Of a DNA stretch of 64,000 bases, positions 37,255-46,451 are shown one piece after another. A program made the position numbers and the translations under genes. This DNA is from an uncultured Coriobacteriaceae bacterium (GTDB lineage Bacteria > Actinomycetota > Coriobacteriia > Coriobacteriales > Eggerthellaceae). Each line of letters starts with the position of its first letter. The first letter of the stretch is position 1. Location: positions 109,396 to 173,395 of the forward strand of contig CASFII010000001.1 in NCBI GenBank assembly GCA_949294735.1, written 5' to 3'. The notes under the pieces are model-generated. The model worked only from the letters and a program-made list of their open reading frames with translations. It ran no database searches and was not told where the DNA came from.

Positions 37255-38364
37255 CTACCAATTTCCGAATATAAATCGCTGAATGTCTTGATTAATCATG
37301 ATAACGAAAAGACCCAGGAAAAGCAGCATGCCAACTGCGGAAACATAATTCATAAACCGCGTAGTTACAGTTTTACGAGAAATCTTTTGGATTATTTCCA
37401 CCAGAAGGCGGCCTCCGTCTAAGGGAGGAATAGGGATAAGATTCATTACCCCCAATGATGCAGAAATCATTGCGGTAAAAGTAAGAGCACTTACCAGACC
37501 TTGTTCGAAATAGGTTTTTGAAAGTACCGCAATACCCATAATAGAGGTTGAGTTCGACACCGTTTCAGCGGCAGTAGCGGGGTTAAAGAGGCTTGCAACC
37601 GCCTGCACGACCATTCCGATGTAGACAAACCCAGAAATGATGGCGTCGACTGGATTCAAATTGATGTGAACAATTTCTCCCGTATCTTGATACTGCACAT
37701 CAAAACCAATTACTGAATATAAAACAATGAACGCAAGCACCACAAACAGCAGGTTCATTGCTACACCAGCAATTAAAATAACTGACCGCTTCCAAAATGG
37801 AAGAGATCGATACTGATGTTTGTATTCGTTTTCATAAAGAGCCTGGGGGTCTGATACAAAACGTGCGCTTCCCTCAAAATACGATTGAGGTTCAGGCAGG
37901 CCCTTCTGAACTGCTTCTTTGATCTGTTTCTTGGTAGGCTTAAAGGCTGGCGTCCGATACGTATTGTACTTGTCGGTCTTTTTGGGGGCAGTAATACTTC
38001 CCCATTCAACCAGTTCATCAAGAGCGTTCAGCGCGTCATCTTCAGAAATGCCACAATCATATGCAACATCTTCCATGTGCGCCGTCCCACGGCGATATAC
38101 AGAAGCTAAGACTTGCGGGAGGTGTGGACTCATCTCCCCTGCTTCCATACCGCAAACGCGAGCATAACCGCCCAGGGGCACTGCAGTAACACCGAATCGA
38201 GTCTCTCCGCGTTGAAAGCCTAACGAAGGGCCAGGAAGACCTAGCATAAACTCAGTAACACGAACACCGAATGCGCGCGCAGCCAAATAGTGCCCGCCTT
38301 CATGGATAAATACCAAAAGACCGAGCACTACCGTAGCGCATATGATCATTATTGCGACGTCCAC
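37255..38364 (-). CDS. M50 site-2 protease with winged-helix-like insertion instead of PDZ
   Basis: The 369-residue membrane protease starts with a transmembrane helix containing the zinc motif HEGGH (21-25). The second active-site motif is IPIPPLDGGRLL with Asp at about 316. Between TM1 and TM2 (residues 81-138) is a segment resembling a winged helix: LPQVLASVYRRGT, DVAYDCGISEDDALNALDELVEWG, then a beta-type wing. A PDZ domain, normal in RseP/RasP after TM2, is not recognisable. GTG 38364 is used as start; ATG 38349 is possible. The ispG-proS context matches rseP of many bacteria. The cytoplasmic-side insertion suggests a distinct control mechanism. Confidence 0.85.
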   Translation of the reverse strand: MDVAIMIICATVVLGLLVFIHEGGHYLAARAFGVRVTEFMLGLPGPSLGFQRGETRFGVTAVPLGGYARVCGMEAGEMSPHLPQVLASVYRRGTAHMEDVAYDCGISEDDALNALDELVEWGSITAPKKTDKYNTYRTPAFKPTKKQIKEAVQKGLPEPQSYFEGSARFVSDPQALYENEYKHQYRSLPFWKRSVILIAGVAMNLLFVVLAFIVLYSVIGFDVQYQDTGEIVHINLNPVDAIISGFVYIGMVVQAVASLFNPATAAETVSNSTSIMGIAVLSKTYFEQGLVSALTFTAMISASLGVMNLIPIPPLDGGRLLVEIIQKISRKTVTTRFMNYVSAVGMLLFLGLFVIMINQDIQRFIFGNW

Positions 38365-38504
38365 AAACTTACTTTCTAGATTGTTTGCATGCTTTCAAAT
38401 TCATAATAGCTGTATTAACAGGGTTTCTGAGAACTGTTAGCCTATATTCAGAACTTCCCCGCATTAATTACAAGAACCAGAGGAACCTAGAGAGGAACCC
38501 AATG

Positions 38505-38535
38505 GAACCCAATGGGGACGTGTCTTTTGGGTTTT
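38505..38535. repeat. Dispersed 31-bp repeat, copy A
   Basis: Compared with copy B at 63674-63704 this 31-bp segment matches at 27 of 31 positions. It has terminal inverted repeats AACCCAA/TTGGGTT around the core GGGGACGTGTC. A direct repeat GAACCCAATG lies just before it (38495-38504). It sits in the gap between secY and the M50 gene. Confidence 0.6.
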
Positions 38536-38578
38536 CAAGTGTGCTCATACAATGAAACAGAGCCCCTGAAAAAAAAAA

Positions 38579-38600
38579 CAAGCCGCGTCACCGCGGCTTG
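38579..38600 (-). terminator. Rho-independent terminator of secY
   Basis: The 9-bp stem (38579-38587 with 38592-38600) with loop TCAC is followed on the minus strand by ten or more T residues, with AAAA/TTTT extending the base of the stem. It closes the ribosomal protein transcription unit 28 bp after the secY stop. Confidence 0.95.
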
Positions 38601-38627
38601 TTTTGGTTAGCTTTTTGATCTAAACAA

Positions 38628-39908
38628 CTACTTGAAGAATCCTTCGTAGTTATACATCTTCAGCTGGCTTTCTACCTTGTTCATGGTATCAAGCGCTACG
38701 CCAATCATAATCAGAATGGATGTACCGCCAAAGGCCTGAACAAGTTCGTTGCCCGTGAAGTAGAAAATGATGGTCGGCAAAACTGCAATAACTGCAATAA
38801 AGATACCACCTGGCAACGTTACACGCTTCAGTACATTTTTAATGTACTGTTCCGTGTTAGTACCTGGACGAACACCTGGAATGAAGCCGCCCTGCTTACG
38901 CAGATTGTCAGAAGTTTCGCTCGGATTAAACACCATCGAGGTGTAGAAGTAAGCGAAGAACACAATCAGCAGCACGGTCAAAATCCAGTTGACCCAACCA
39001 GCAGAAGCAGCATCTGCTGCAGCCGTCAGCCAGCCTACGTTAAAGATAGCAGCCAACTGTGCTGGGAAGTAAATAATGCAGCTTGCAAAGATGATAGGAA
39101 TAACGCCTGCAGAGTTCACCTTAAACGGAATGTAGGTGGACTGGCCGCCCATCATCTTCCTACCCTGAACACGCTTTGCGTAGTTCACCGGAATGCGGCG
39201 CTGCGCACGTTCTACGTAAATAATGGCAGGAATGCAAACCAAAACCACTGCCAGAATCAGGATGGTCAAAGCGATACCCATGCCAGAGTCTGAGGTGGTG
39301 TTGATGGAAGAGAAGATTGCCGAAGGAACGCGGGAAACGATACTCACAAAGATGATGAGAGACATACCATTGCCCACGCCGCGTTGGGTAATCAATTCGC
39401 CCATCCACATAATGAAGCCTGTACCAGCAACCAAGGTAAATACAACCAAGAAGTCGGTCAGTATTTCAGGTACTTCACTGGAAAATACAACACCATAGGC
39501 GCTGGACTTAAAGAGCAGCAAATAACCAATAGCGTTAATAAGACCCAAAGCCAGCGTCAGGTAACGCGTAATTTGGGTAATCTTGCGACGGCCTGCTTCA
39601 CCTTCGCGCGCCATATTCCCTAATGAAGGAATTACACCCTGCATAAGCTGCATGATAATGGATGCCGTGATGTAGGGCATAATACCCAGCGAAAAGACGC
39701 TGAAGTTAGAAAGAGCACCGCCGGTAAACAGGTCGAGCATTGCCATAGAAGCACCTGAATTAGCAAACGAGGTTGCAAATTCATTAAATGGAATGCCCGG
39801 AACCGGGATGTATGCACCAAGGCGGTAAAGCGCAAGAATAGCCAGCGTAAAAAGAATCTTCTTACGCAGTTCCGGAACCTTGAATGCGTCAATCAGTGAC
39901 CTTAGCAA
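38628..39908 (-). CDS. secY: Preprotein translocase subunit SecY
   Basis: SecY forms the channel of the Sec secretion and membrane-insertion machinery. The 426-residue protein has ten predicted transmembrane helices and family motifs [13 protein letters not shown] near the N-terminus, [14 protein letters not shown], and the helix-terminal segment VVLTRIGVGN-like [13 protein letters not shown]. Its start is a TTG (39908): [18 protein letters not shown] matches the SecY N-terminus, and AGGAAAGGTCGAAGAGCC precedes it. It overlaps the end of rplO by 7 bp. It ends the unit, with a strong terminator rather than adk, map and infA. Confidence 0.97.
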   Translation of the reverse strand: MLRSLIDAFKVPELRKKILFTLAILALYRLGAYIPVPGIPFNEFATSFANSGASMAMLDLFTGGALSNFSVFSLGIMPYITASIIMQLMQGVIPSLGNMAREGEAGRRKITQITRYLTLALGLINAIGYLLLFKSSAYGVVFSSEVPEILTDFLVVFTLVAGTGFIMWMGELITQRGVGNGMSLIIFVSIVSRVPSAIFSSINTTSDSGMGIALTILILAVVLVCIPAIIYVERAQRRIPVNYAKRVQGRKMMGGQSTYIPFKVNSAGVIPIIFASCIIYFPAQLAAIFNVGWLTAAADAASAGWVNWILTVLLIVFFAYFYTSMVFNPSETSDNLRKQGGFIPGVRPGTNTEQYIKNVLKRVTLPGGIFIAVIAVLPTIIFYFTGNELVQAFGGTSILIMIGVALDTMNKVESQLKMYNYEGFFK

Positions 39909-40351
39909 GGCTCTTCGACCTTTCCTCCTGCTGCTTCAATCTTTGCTTTTGCAGAAGCAGAAACTTTGTCTACCTTTACAGTCAGGGCCTTAGTGATTTC
40001 ACCGTCACCCAAAACCTTAACCAGAGCGTCAGCATGCTTGATAATGCCCTTAGCCTTCAAGCTTTCGCCGTCAACTACGTCGCCAGCTTCAAACTTAGCT
40101 TCCAAACGGCTTACGTTTACCGGCACATATTCGGTGTGGTTGATGTTCTTGAAACCAGGCAACTTCGGCAAACGACGTGCCAAAGGAGTCTGACCACCTT
40201 CAAAACCTGCACCCTTGCCGCCACCAGCACGAGACTTCTGACCATTCATACCACGGCCAGCGGTTTTGCCGGTACCAGAAGCAGGACCGCGACCCACACG
40301 CTTGCGGGCTTTACGAGAACCTTCTGCTGGTTGTAAGTCTTTTAATTCCAT
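39902..40351 (-). CDS. rplO: 50S ribosomal protein L15
   Basis: The 149-residue protein begins [22 protein letters not shown], the L15 signature, followed by a basic Gly-rich [14 protein letters not shown] stretch that binds 23S rRNA. L15 is a late-assembly 50S protein. ATG 40351 follows GAAAGGAGAAAAC, so the 32 codons further upstream are excluded. Unlike the usual tight spacing, 219 bp separate it from rpmD. That gap contains a hairpin and a TATAAT box, suggesting that rplO-secY has its own promoter. Confidence 0.97.
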   Translation of the reverse strand: MELKDLQPAEGSRKARKRVGRGPASGTGKTAGRGMNGQKSRAGGGKGAGFEGGQTPLARRLPKLPGFKNINHTEYVPVNVSRLEAKFEAGDVVDGESLKAKGIIKHADALVKVLGDGEITKALTVKVDKVSASAKAKIEAAGGKVEEPC

Positions 40352-40445
40352 GTTTTCTCCTTTCGCTCCAGGGAATTCCCTGGTGCTGGCAGCTCGCCGC
40401 CAGCTAACTTCCAAACTATATGGCACTAATGCGCGCCAATCCTGC

Positions 40446-40451
40446 ATTATA
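40446..40451 (-). promoter_or_regulatory. Candidate -10 box for rplO-secY
   Basis: The minus strand has TATAAT at this position, preceded by AAGG and about 95 bp from the rplO start. No clear -35 hexamer is seen 17 bp upstream. The box lies in the unusually long gap between rpmD and rplO. Confidence 0.4.
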
Positions 40452-40520
40452 CCTTAAAGACTCTTATCTCCTTCGAAAAAGAAGTGAGCCCTTATAGGAA
40501 TGTTTTATTCCAAGGCGCAA

Positions 40521-40554
40521 CAAAGGGAAAGCGCCACGAAGACCTTTCCCTTTG
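40521..40554 (-). terminator. Hairpin between rpmD and rplO
   Basis: A perfect 11-bp stem (40521-40531 with 40544-40554) with a 12-nt loop lies 16 bp after the rpmD stop. On the minus strand it is followed by TTGCGCC, so it is only a weak terminator by sequence. It could be a partial terminator or processing site within the operon. Confidence 0.5.
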
Positions 40555-40570
40555 AAAAAAGGAGAAGAGC

Positions 40571-40762
40571 TTAAAGCTCTTCTACCTCTACCAGATGCTT
40601 AACCTTGAAAATCATGCCACGAACAGATTCGTTGTCTACCTGTTCTACCGTGCGGCCAATCTTGCCAAGGCCCAAAGCCTTCAGCGTTTTGCCCTGATCG
40701 GCAGGACGACTGATGGCACTTTTAGTCTGCGTAATACGCAGCGTTTTCTTTGCGTCTGCCAT
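40571..40762 (-). CDS. rpmD: 50S ribosomal protein L30
   Basis: The 63-residue protein contains LRITQTKSAISRP near the N-terminus and LGLGKIGRTVEQVDNESVRGM, the L30 signature. It is near the usual 60-residue length and contacts 23S rRNA. rpsE lies 3 bp upstream. The last codons VEVEEL overlap a near-palindrome (AGAAGAGCTT/AAGCTCTTCT) that could fold with the following hairpin. Confidence 0.96.
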   Translation of the reverse strand: MADAKKTLRITQTKSAISRPADQGKTLKALGLGKIGRTVEQVDNESVRGMIFKVKHLVEVEEL

Positions 40763-40765
40763 TAC

Positions 40766-41290
40766 TTACTCCTTCGTGCCGAAAATTTCTGCAACCGACA
40801 TATTGCGGCGAGCAGCTACTTCTGCAGGGCTTTCCATGTTCTTCAAGCCTTCTGCAGCAGCCTTAACAATGTTCAGAACATTGGAGGTGCCCAAAGACTT
40901 AGCGAACACGTCAGTTACGCCAGCAAGTTCCATAACTGCACGAGAAGCATTGCCTGCTACAACGCCCGTACCAGGAGCAGCCGGCTTAATGAGCACGCGG
41001 CCTGCACCATATTCGCCCAAGATTTCATGGGGAAGCGTCTTTTCAGCAGTCAGCGGTACAGTGAACATATTCTTCTTTGCGTCTTCGACGCCCTTCTTGA
41101 TAGCGATTGGCACTTCTTGAGACTTACCCATGCCAACGCCAACACGACCGTTGCCGTCACCGACAACTACCAATGCGGTCAGAGCAAAACGACGACCGCC
41201 CTTAACTACCTTAGATACACGGTTGATGTAAACAACGCGTTCTTCCAATTCAGGAACCGCGGCGTTGTTCTGTTGCTGTTTACGAGCCAT
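40766..41290 (-). CDS. rpsE: 30S ribosomal protein S5
   Basis: The 174-residue protein has an N-terminal double-stranded RNA-binding-like domain ([19 protein letters not shown] and [18 protein letters not shown], the S5 signature) and a C-terminal ribosomal fold ([26 protein letters not shown]). S5 helps the decoding site fidelity and sits in the S4/S5 region of the small subunit. It lies between rplR and rpmD as in the standard spc order. Confidence 0.97.
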   Translation of the reverse strand: MARKQQQNNAAVPELEERVVYINRVSKVVKGGRRFALTALVVVGDGNGRVGVGMGKSQEVPIAIKKGVEDAKKNMFTVPLTAEKTLPHEILGEYGAGRVLIKPAAPGTGVVAGNASRAVMELAGVTDVFAKSLGTSNVLNIVKAAAEGLKNMESPAEVAARRNMSVAEIFGTKE

Positions 41291-41306
41291 AAACTAACCC
41301 CAATCC

Positions 41307-41675
41307 TTAGAATTTCAGACCTGCTTCGCGGGCAGCTTCAGCCAGAGCTTTGATGCGCCCGTGATACAAATGTCCGCCACGGTCAAACACGACTTCGTTG
41401 ATGCCAGCTTCCTGAGCCTTCTTGCCAACGATTTCACCAAGTTTGGAAGCACCTTCAACAGTAGCGCCACTTACGCCAGTTGCCTTAAAGTCGGCACCCA
41501 GGGTAGAAACGCCACAAAGCGTGGTGCGGGTAACGTCGTCAATAATCTGAACATACATGTTAGAGTTGCTGCGCGTAACACACATGCGGGGACGAGCAGC
41601 GGTGCCGGAAATCTTTGCGCGAACGCGACGATGACGACGAGCAAGACCGGCTTGTTTTTTCTGAAGTTTTTTCAT
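41307..41675 (-). CDS. rplR: 50S ribosomal protein L18
   Basis: The 122-residue basic protein binds 5S rRNA with L5 and L25. Recognisable segments are [21 protein letters not shown] near the start and [18 protein letters not shown] near the end. Length and order (rplF-rplR-rpsE) are normal for the spc operon. The ATG at 41675 is preceded by a GAAAGGGTTTTAG site. Confidence 0.97.
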   Translation of the reverse strand: MKKLQKKQAGLARRHRRVRAKISGTAARPRMCVTRSNSNMYVQIIDDVTRTTLCGVSTLGADFKATGVSGATVEGASKLGEIVGKKAQEAGINEVVFDRGGHLYHGRIKALAEAAREAGLKF

Positions 41676-41706
41676 ACTAAAACCCTTTCACTTTCAAGCC
41701 GTCAGC

Positions 41707-42249
41707 TTAGTCGCCCTTGGCAGCTTTGCCCAGCTTGCGACGGATGCGTTCACCATCGTAACGAATACCTTTGCCCTTATAAGGTTCAGGTTTACGCCAC
41801 TTGCGGATGTTAGCAGCAACCTGGCCGACCTGTTCTTTGCTGGGGCCGGTCACAATGATTTCAGTCTGGGAAGGAACTTCAAACGTAATGTTTTCAGGAG
41901 CTTCAACCAGTACTGGATGAGAATAACCCAACTGCATTTCCAGATCCTTACCCTTCAGGGCGGCACGATAGCCAACACCTACGAGCTGCAGCTTCTTGGA
42001 AAAGCCAGTGTGCACACCTTCTACCATGTTGGCAATAAGGGTACGGGTCAGGCCATGAAGGCTCTTAGCCTCACGGCTGTCGTTTGGGCGCGTAACGATA
42101 ATTTCGTCGCCTTCACGAGCGATATTGATCAGAGGCTGGAAGGTACGAGTCAGTTCGCCCTTGGGGCCTTTAACCGTTACCGTGCTACCGTCAATGGCAA
42201 CTTCTACACCGGCGGGAATAGCTACGGGATGCTTGCCAATACGTGACAT
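41707..42249 (-). CDS. rplF: 50S ribosomal protein L6
   Basis: The 180-residue protein starts [17 protein letters not shown] and has the duplicated L6 fold. The C-terminal signature is [31 protein letters not shown]6 binds near the sarcin-ricin loop and the GTPase-associated centre. Position between rpsH and rplR is canonical. Confidence 0.97.
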   Translation of the reverse strand: MSRIGKHPVAIPAGVEVAIDGSTVTVKGPKGELTRTFQPLINIAREGDEIIVTRPNDSREAKSLHGLTRTLIANMVEGVHTGFSKKLQLVGVGYRAALKGKDLEMQLGYSHPVLVEAPENITFEVPSQTEIIVTGPSKEQVGQVAANIRKWRKPEPYKGKGIRYDGERIRRKLGKAAKGD

Positions 42250-42264
42250 ATTCTTTCCCCTTTC

Positions 42265-42663
42265 CTACCAGATGTAAGCGATAACTTCGCCGCCAACACC
42301 CTTTTTGCGAGCGTCGCGGTCGGTCATAACGCCATTGCTTGTCGAAATGATTGCAGTACCCAGACCACCGAGTACGCGAGGCAGTTCGTCCTTGCCTGCA
42401 TAAATACGCAGACCAGGCTTAGAAATGCGCTTAATACCGCGAATGGTCTTAGCCTTTTTGTTGCCATACTTAAGCGTAATTTCAAGCGTAGCACGAGGTT
42501 CGCCCTCAATTACGTCATAGCCCTGGATGTAGCCCTCTTGTTCCATAATGCGGGCGATTTCCACGAGCTTTTTGCTCGACGGCATGGAAACCGTCGGCTT
42601 ACCAGCAGAGTTAGCGTTACGCACACGCGTAAGCATATCTGCAATGGGATCGGTCATACTCAT
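42265..42663 (-). CDS. rpsH: 30S ribosomal protein S8
   Basis: The 132-residue protein starts [16 protein letters not shown] after an initial MS and ends [19 protein letters not shown], both diagnostic of S8. S8 binds 16S rRNA helix 21 and in E. coli autoregulates the spc operon at the L5 site. The intergenic structures near rplE here could serve a similar role, though that is inference. Confidence 0.97.
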   Translation of the reverse strand: MSMTDPIADMLTRVRNANSAGKPTVSMPSSKKLVEIARIMEQEGYIQGYDVIEGEPRATLEITLKYGNKKAKTIRGIKRISKPGLRIYAGKDELPRVLGGLGTAIISTSNGVMTDRDARKKGVGGEVIAYIW

Positions 42664-42768
42664 TTTTTCTCCTTTGGTTCTTGATGAGCGCGTGCGTCTG
42701 GTTCGTTAGAGCCCATAGCCCTTTCGCCTAGACACCGGCACGCCGTGAACGTTTCGAATCCTACTAGC

Positions 42769-42954
42769 TTACCAGGAGGACTTGGTCACGCCCGGCAGTT
42801 CGCCTTTGTTAGCCAGCTCACGCAGGCAGACGCGGCACAGACCGAACTTACGATAGTAAGCGCGCGGACGACCGCAACGAGAGCAGCGGTTGTGCTGGCG
42901 CGTCGAAAACTTCGGTTCGCGCTTTGCCTTGGCAATCATCGATTTCTTAGCCAT
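42769..42954 (-). CDS. rpsN: 30S ribosomal protein S14, zinc-binding type
   Basis: The 61-residue protein is the short type Z form with a CSRC...CRVC zinc ribbon ([13 protein letters not shown] and [12 protein letters not shown]). It assembles late in the small-subunit head. This form is typical of Gram-positive bacteria with one S14 locus in the spc operon; an alternative zinc-free form, if present, would be elsewhere. Confidence 0.97.
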   Translation of the reverse strand: MAKKSMIAKAKREPKFSTRQHNRCSRCGRPRAYYRKFGLCRVCLRELANKGELPGVTKSSW

Positions 42955-43021
42955 GCAATTCCTTCTTTCTTATCTTTTAGACCTGTTGGCTCACAGATCC
43001 AAATACCGAGGTTACACGAAA

Positions 43022-43049
43022 GCCGCCAGCTTATATAAGCTCAGGCGGC
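43022..43049 (-). other. Hairpin in the L5-S14 gap
   Basis: GCCGCC at 43022-43027 and GGCGGC at 43044-43049 enclose the near-palindrome AGCTTATATAAGCT. The structure starts 10 bp after the rplE stop. On the minus strand TTTCGTG follows, so it may be an attenuator, RNA-processing or partial terminator signal. Confidence 0.6.
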
Positions 43050-43058
43050 ACTTTCGAT

Positions 43059-43607
43059 TTACTTGCTCTTGAACGGGAAGCCCAGAGCCTGCAGAAGCTC
43101 AAAAGCGGCTTCGTTCGTTTCAGCCGTGGTGACGAAGGTAATGTCCATACCACGGGTACGATCAATCTTGTCGTAGTCAATTTCAGGGAAGATGAGCTGT
43201 TCGGTAATACCCAAAGAGTAGTTACCGCGACCGTCAAAGCTGGTGCGAGAAATACCACGGAAGTCGCGAACACGCGGCAAAGCGGTAGACAGCAAACGAT
43301 CCAGGAATTCCCACATGCGGTCACCGCGCAGGGTTACCTTGCAACCAATTGCCTGACCTTCGCGTACATGGAAGCCTGCAATAGACTTCTTTGCGCGAGT
43401 CACGCAAGGCTGCTGACCGGTGATGACGCGGAGGTCAGCCATAGCGGAATCCAGCAGCTTGTGGTCGGATGCAGCAGCACCTACACCCATGTTAACAACA
43501 ATCTTTTCCAAGCGAGGAACCTGATTGATGTTAGCAATACCCAGTTCCTTTTCCAGGAAAGGAACGATTTCCTTTTGATACTTTTCCTTCAAACGAGGAG
43601 CAGCCAT
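43059..43607 (-). CDS. rplE: 50S ribosomal protein L5
   Basis: The 182-residue protein has the L5 segments [17 protein letters not shown] [16 protein letters not shown] near residue 35, [23 protein letters not shown] near 85, and the C-terminal [17 protein letters not shown]5 binds 5S rRNA and forms the intersubunit bridge with S13. The gene is flanked on both sides by unusually long, structured gaps of about 104 and 128 bp. Confidence 0.97.
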   Translation of the reverse strand: MAAPRLKEKYQKEIVPFLEKELGIANINQVPRLEKIVVNMGVGAAASDHKLLDSAMADLRVITGQQPCVTRAKKSIAGFHVREGQAIGCKVTLRGDRMWEFLDRLLSTALPRVRDFRGISRTSFDGRGNYSLGITEQLIFPEIDYDKIDRTRGMDITFVTTAETNEAAFELLQALGFPFKSK

Positions 43608-43635
43608 TCTAATTTCCTTCCATTCGATGAATTAA

Positions 43636-43682
43636 ACGCAAGATTTCCGACCTTGCGTCCCCTAGCACTTTCGCACTGGGGG
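43636..43682 (-). other. Two stacked hairpins in the L24-L5 gap
   Basis: ACGCAAG (43636-43642) pairs with CTTGCGT (43652-43658). Immediately adjacent, 43659-43682 can fold on the minus strand as CCCC, AGTGC, GAAA tetraloop, GTGCT, GGGG. Neither is followed by a clear T-tract. They could be regulatory or processing structures in the mRNA upstream of rplE. Confidence 0.55.
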
Positions 43683-43735
43683 CCATTTATTGCTGACCAG
43701 TTAATACTTTTACAGTCAGCACATTGTTTGCGGAA

Positions 43736-44050
43736 TTAAAATTCCTTACCGCACTTCTTGCAGACACGAACCTTCTTACCAGCTTCGTTGACCTGCTTGT
43801 TTACGCGGGTGTTCTGCTTGCAATGAGGGCATACCAACATCACGTTAGACACGTGAATAGGAGCCTCCATAGTTGCAATACCGCCCTGCGGATTTTCGCG
43901 AGTCGGGCGCATAGCCTTCTTGATCAGGTTAACCTGTTCTACAACTACGCGATCCTTCTTCGGAAGCGAGCGCAGAACGACGCCTTCCTTGCCTTTGTCC
44001 TTACCAGCAAGAACCTTAACGGTATCACCTTTTTTAATGTTCATAGGCAT
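43736..44050 (-). CDS. rplX: 50S ribosomal protein L24
   Basis: The 104-residue protein starts [23 protein letters not shown] after an initial MP, the KOW-motif signature of L24. It ends with a CPHCKQN...CKKCG four-Cys motif typical of actinobacterial and Gram-positive zinc-type L24. L24 initiates 50S assembly. Position after rplN is canonical. Confidence 0.97.
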   Translation of the reverse strand: MPMNIKKGDTVKVLAGKDKGKEGVVLRSLPKKDRVVVEQVNLIKKAMRPTRENPQGGIATMEAPIHVSNVMLVCPHCKQNTRVNKQVNEAGKKVRVCKKCGKEF

Positions 44051-44064
44051 CTATCACTCACCTC

Positions 44065-44433
44065 CTACAGCGTTTCAGGTGCCAAAGACACAATCTTCAT
44101 GTACTTCTTGTCGCGCAATTCGCGAGCCACTGGCCCGAAGATACGAGTGCCGCGCGGAGCACCGTCATTGTTAATAAGTACGCATGCGTTCTGGTCGAAC
44201 TTGATGTAGCTGCCGTCTGCACGGCGAACTTCCTTTTTCACGCGCACAACTACGCAGCGGACAACGTCGCCTTTCTTAACGCCACCGTTGGGCATAGCTT
44301 CCTTTACGCTGCAGATGATAACGTCACCAAGACCTGCATAGCGGCGCTTAGAACCGCCCAGAACCTTGATGCATTGCACCTTGCGAGCGCCGGAGTTGTC
44401 GGCTACTGCGAGCATGGTTTGCATTTGAATCAT
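44065..44433 (-). CDS. rplN: 50S ribosomal protein L14
   Basis: The 122-residue protein starts [22 protein letters not shown], the L14 signature. Other conserved parts are [23 protein letters not shown] and [11 protein letters not shown]14 lies at the subunit interface near L19 and is the binding site of the silencing factor RsfS. Length and order are normal. Confidence 0.97.
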   Translation of the reverse strand: MIQMQTMLAVADNSGARKVQCIKVLGGSKRRYAGLGDVIICSVKEAMPNGGVKKGDVVRCVVVRVKKEVRRADGSYIKFDQNACVLINNDGAPRGTRIFGPVARELRDKKYMKIVSLAPETL

Positions 44434-44478
44434 TGCTCTGTCCTAACTTTCCTCATAGTAAACATGCAAAAGCACGTA

Positions 44479-44739
44479 CTATTTCGCCTTTTCAACGATC
44501 TTCAGCAGACGCCAGCGCTTCATCTTGGAAAGCGGACGAGTTTCCATAACCTGAACAGTGTCGCCGATGCTGGCTTCATTGTTTTCGTCATGGGCGTGCA
44601 GCTTCTTGGTGCTGGTCATCATCTTTTTGTAAACCGGATGCGGCTTGCGCTCCTTGATTTGTACCACAATGGTTTTGTCGCTGGCGTTGGAGATAACAAC
44701 ACCCTGACGAACCTTGCGGAAGTTACGTTCGTTAGTCAT
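44479..44739 (-). CDS. rpsQ: 30S ribosomal protein S17
   Basis: The 86-residue protein has [23 protein letters not shown] near the start and [20 protein letters not shown] in the C-terminal half, the S17 signature. It is a primary 16S rRNA binder. It lies between rpmC and rplN. Confidence 0.97.
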   Translation of the reverse strand: MTNERNFRKVRQGVVISNASDKTIVVQIKERKPHPVYKKMMTSTKKLHAHDENNEASIGDTVQVMETRPLSKMKRWRLLKIVEKAK

Positions 44740-44761
44740 TTTTTACCTTCCTGCCCGCCGC

Positions 44762-44956
44762 TTATGCGCTCAACTCACGTGCACGCATTTCGGTCTGAAT
44801 ACGTGCGATGTCTTTCTTGACCTGACTCACGCGAGCGGTGTTGTCAAGCTGGCTGGTTGCCATCTGGAAGCGCAGGTTGAACAGTTCAGCACGCGCATCC
44901 TTCAACTTTGCCTGCAGGTCTTCAGCAGAAAGTTCACGAATTTCTGATGCTTTCAT
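44762..44956 (-). CDS. rpmC: 50S ribosomal protein L29
   Basis: The 64-residue helical protein begins [19 protein letters not shown] and has the L29 [16 protein letters not shown] segment. L29 lines the polypeptide exit tunnel. The gene starts immediately after the rplP stop. Confidence 0.96.
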   Translation of the reverse strand: MKASEIRELSAEDLQAKLKDARAELFNLRFQMATSQLDNTARVSQVKKDIARIQTEMRARELSA

Positions 44957-45379
44957 TTATGCCTGCCCTTCCGTTTCGCGAGAAACAATCTTGCACTTAA
45001 TGGGCAGCTTGTTGATGGCGAGGCGAAGAGCTTCTTTAGCAGTTGCTTCTTCAACACCATCAATTTCAAACATGATGCGACCAGGCTTTACGACTGCTAC
45101 CCATGCTTCCGGACTACCCTTACCAGAACCCATGCGAGTTTCAGCAGGCTTCTTCGTAATAGGCTTGTCGGGGAAGATAGTGATCCAAACCTTACCGCCA
45201 CGCTTCATATGACGAGTCATAGCAACACGAGCAGCTTCAATTTGGCGGTTGGTAATCCAAGCAGCTTCCTGTGCCTGGATGCCCCAGGAGCCATGGTTCA
45301 AACGGGTGCCGCCCTTAGCCTTACCCTTCATTGAACCACGCTGCACCTTGCGGTGCTTTACGCGCTTAGGAATAAGCAT
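44957..45379 (-). CDS. rplP: 50S ribosomal protein L16
   Basis: The 140-residue basic protein starts [15 protein letters not shown] and contains [42 protein letters not shown], the L16 signatures. L16 contacts the A site and central protuberance. It abuts rpsC (0 bp) and rpmC. Confidence 0.97.
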   Translation of the reverse strand: MLIPKRVKHRKVQRGSMKGKAKGGTRLNHGSWGIQAQEAAWITNRQIEAARVAMTRHMKRGGKVWITIFPDKPITKKPAETRMGSGKGSPEAWVAVVKPGRIMFEIDGVEEATAKEALRLAINKLPIKCKIVSRETEGQA

Positions 45380-46093
45380 TTACTTCGCACCCCTTTCGTT
45401 ACGGTCGTTGCGACGACCACGGCTGGGACGAGCGGAGCCTTCCAAAGCTGGCTGAGGAGCCTTCTGGCCAGGCAAAACGTCACCATGATATACCCACACC
45501 TGCACACCAATGGAACCCATGGTGGTTGCAGCCGTAGCAAAACCGTAGTCAATCTTTGCACGCAGGGTGTGCAGTGGCACGCGGCCTTCACGATACCATT
45601 CGCGACGGCTCATTTCTGCGCCGCCCAAACGACCTGCGCACTGAACGCGGATGCCCTGAGCACCGCTTTTACGAGCGGACTGTACAGCCTTGCGCATTGC
45701 GCGGCGGAAAGCCACACGGCCTTCGAGCTGTTCAGCCACAGACTGAGCAATCAGATCAGCGTCAAGTTCAGGACGCTTAACTTCAACAACCTCAACGGAA
45801 ACGGTGCCGTTAGCAACTTTTTCAAGCTTCTTGCGAAGAGCGTCAATTTCTGCGCCCTTCTTGCCAATAACAACACCCGGACGAGCGGTTGTGATGATTA
45901 CCTTAATCTTGTCACCAGCGCGTTCGATTTCAATCTTAGAAACAGCAGCGCTGTGAAGGTGTTTCTTCAGGAACGTACGAATTTCCTGATCGTTTTCCAG
46001 GTTCTTTGCGTAATCCTTGTCGGCATACCAGCGGCTGCGCCAATCTTCAGTGATGCCAAGGCGGAACCCAGTAGGGCTAACTTTCTGACCCAT
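45380..46093 (-). CDS. rpsC: 30S ribosomal protein S3
   Basis: The 237-residue protein starts [18 protein letters not shown] at ATG 46093; 28 in-frame upstream codons overlap rplV and are excluded. It has the KH domain motif [19 protein letters not shown] around residue 75 and the S3 C-terminal signature [22 protein letters not shown]. The last 20 residues form a basic low-complexity tail rich in Arg and Asn. S3 sits at the mRNA entry site. Confidence 0.97.
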   Translation of the reverse strand: MGQKVSPTGFRLGITEDWRSRWYADKDYAKNLENDQEIRTFLKKHLHSAAVSKIEIERAGDKIKVIITTARPGVVIGKKGAEIDALRKKLEKVANGTVSVEVVEVKRPELDADLIAQSVAEQLEGRVAFRRAMRKAVQSARKSGAQGIRVQCAGRLGGAEMSRREWYREGRVPLHTLRAKIDYGFATAATTMGSIGVQVWVYHGDVLPGQKAPQPALEGSARPSRGRRNDRNERGAK

Positions 46094-46097
46094 AAGG

Positions 46098-46439
46098 TTA
46101 TGCCTCCTCTCGCGGAGCAACAACAATAGTAATGTGGCTCGTGCGCTTGCGAATGCGAGCGGCAGAACCCTTCGCACGGGGGCGAATACGCTTCAGCGTA
46201 GGACCTTCGTCGGCATATGCAGCCTTAACAACCAGGCCTTCAGCGCGAAGATGGTGGTTGTTTTCAGCGTTTGCTACAGCAGAATTGAGAACCTTTTCCA
46301 CTGTTTCAGCAATACCACGATTGGTGAAGCGCAGGATTTCCTGTGCTTGTTCTACGGACTTACCGCGAATAAGGTCAATAACGATACGCGCTTTGCGTGG
46401 GGAAACGCGAACGAAACGAGCTTGTGCTTTAACTTCCAT
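46098..46439 (-). CDS. rplV: 50S ribosomal protein L22
   Basis: The 113-residue protein has [23 protein letters not shown] near the start and the C-terminal beta-hairpin segment [25 protein letters not shown] that extends into the exit tunnel, the L22 signature. Macrolide-linked changes map to this loop; none can be judged here without a reference. It lies 4 bp before rpsC. Confidence 0.97.
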   Translation of the reverse strand: MEVKAQARFVRVSPRKARIVIDLIRGKSVEQAQEILRFTNRGIAETVEKVLNSAVANAENNHHLRAEGLVVKAAYADEGPTLKRIRPRAKGSAARIRKRTSHITIVVAPREEA

Positions 46440-46451
46440 TCGTAATCCCTC

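Noticed and set aside
42690..42768. tRNA-like TTCGAATCC segment between rpsH and rpsN
   Set aside because: No acceptor or D-arm pairing, no anticodon stem; it is an ordinary intergenic stretch with a chance T-loop match.
45353..46129. A 258-codon frame on the plus strand over rpsC
   Set aside because: Opposite-strand shadow of the S3 gene with no recognisable domain.
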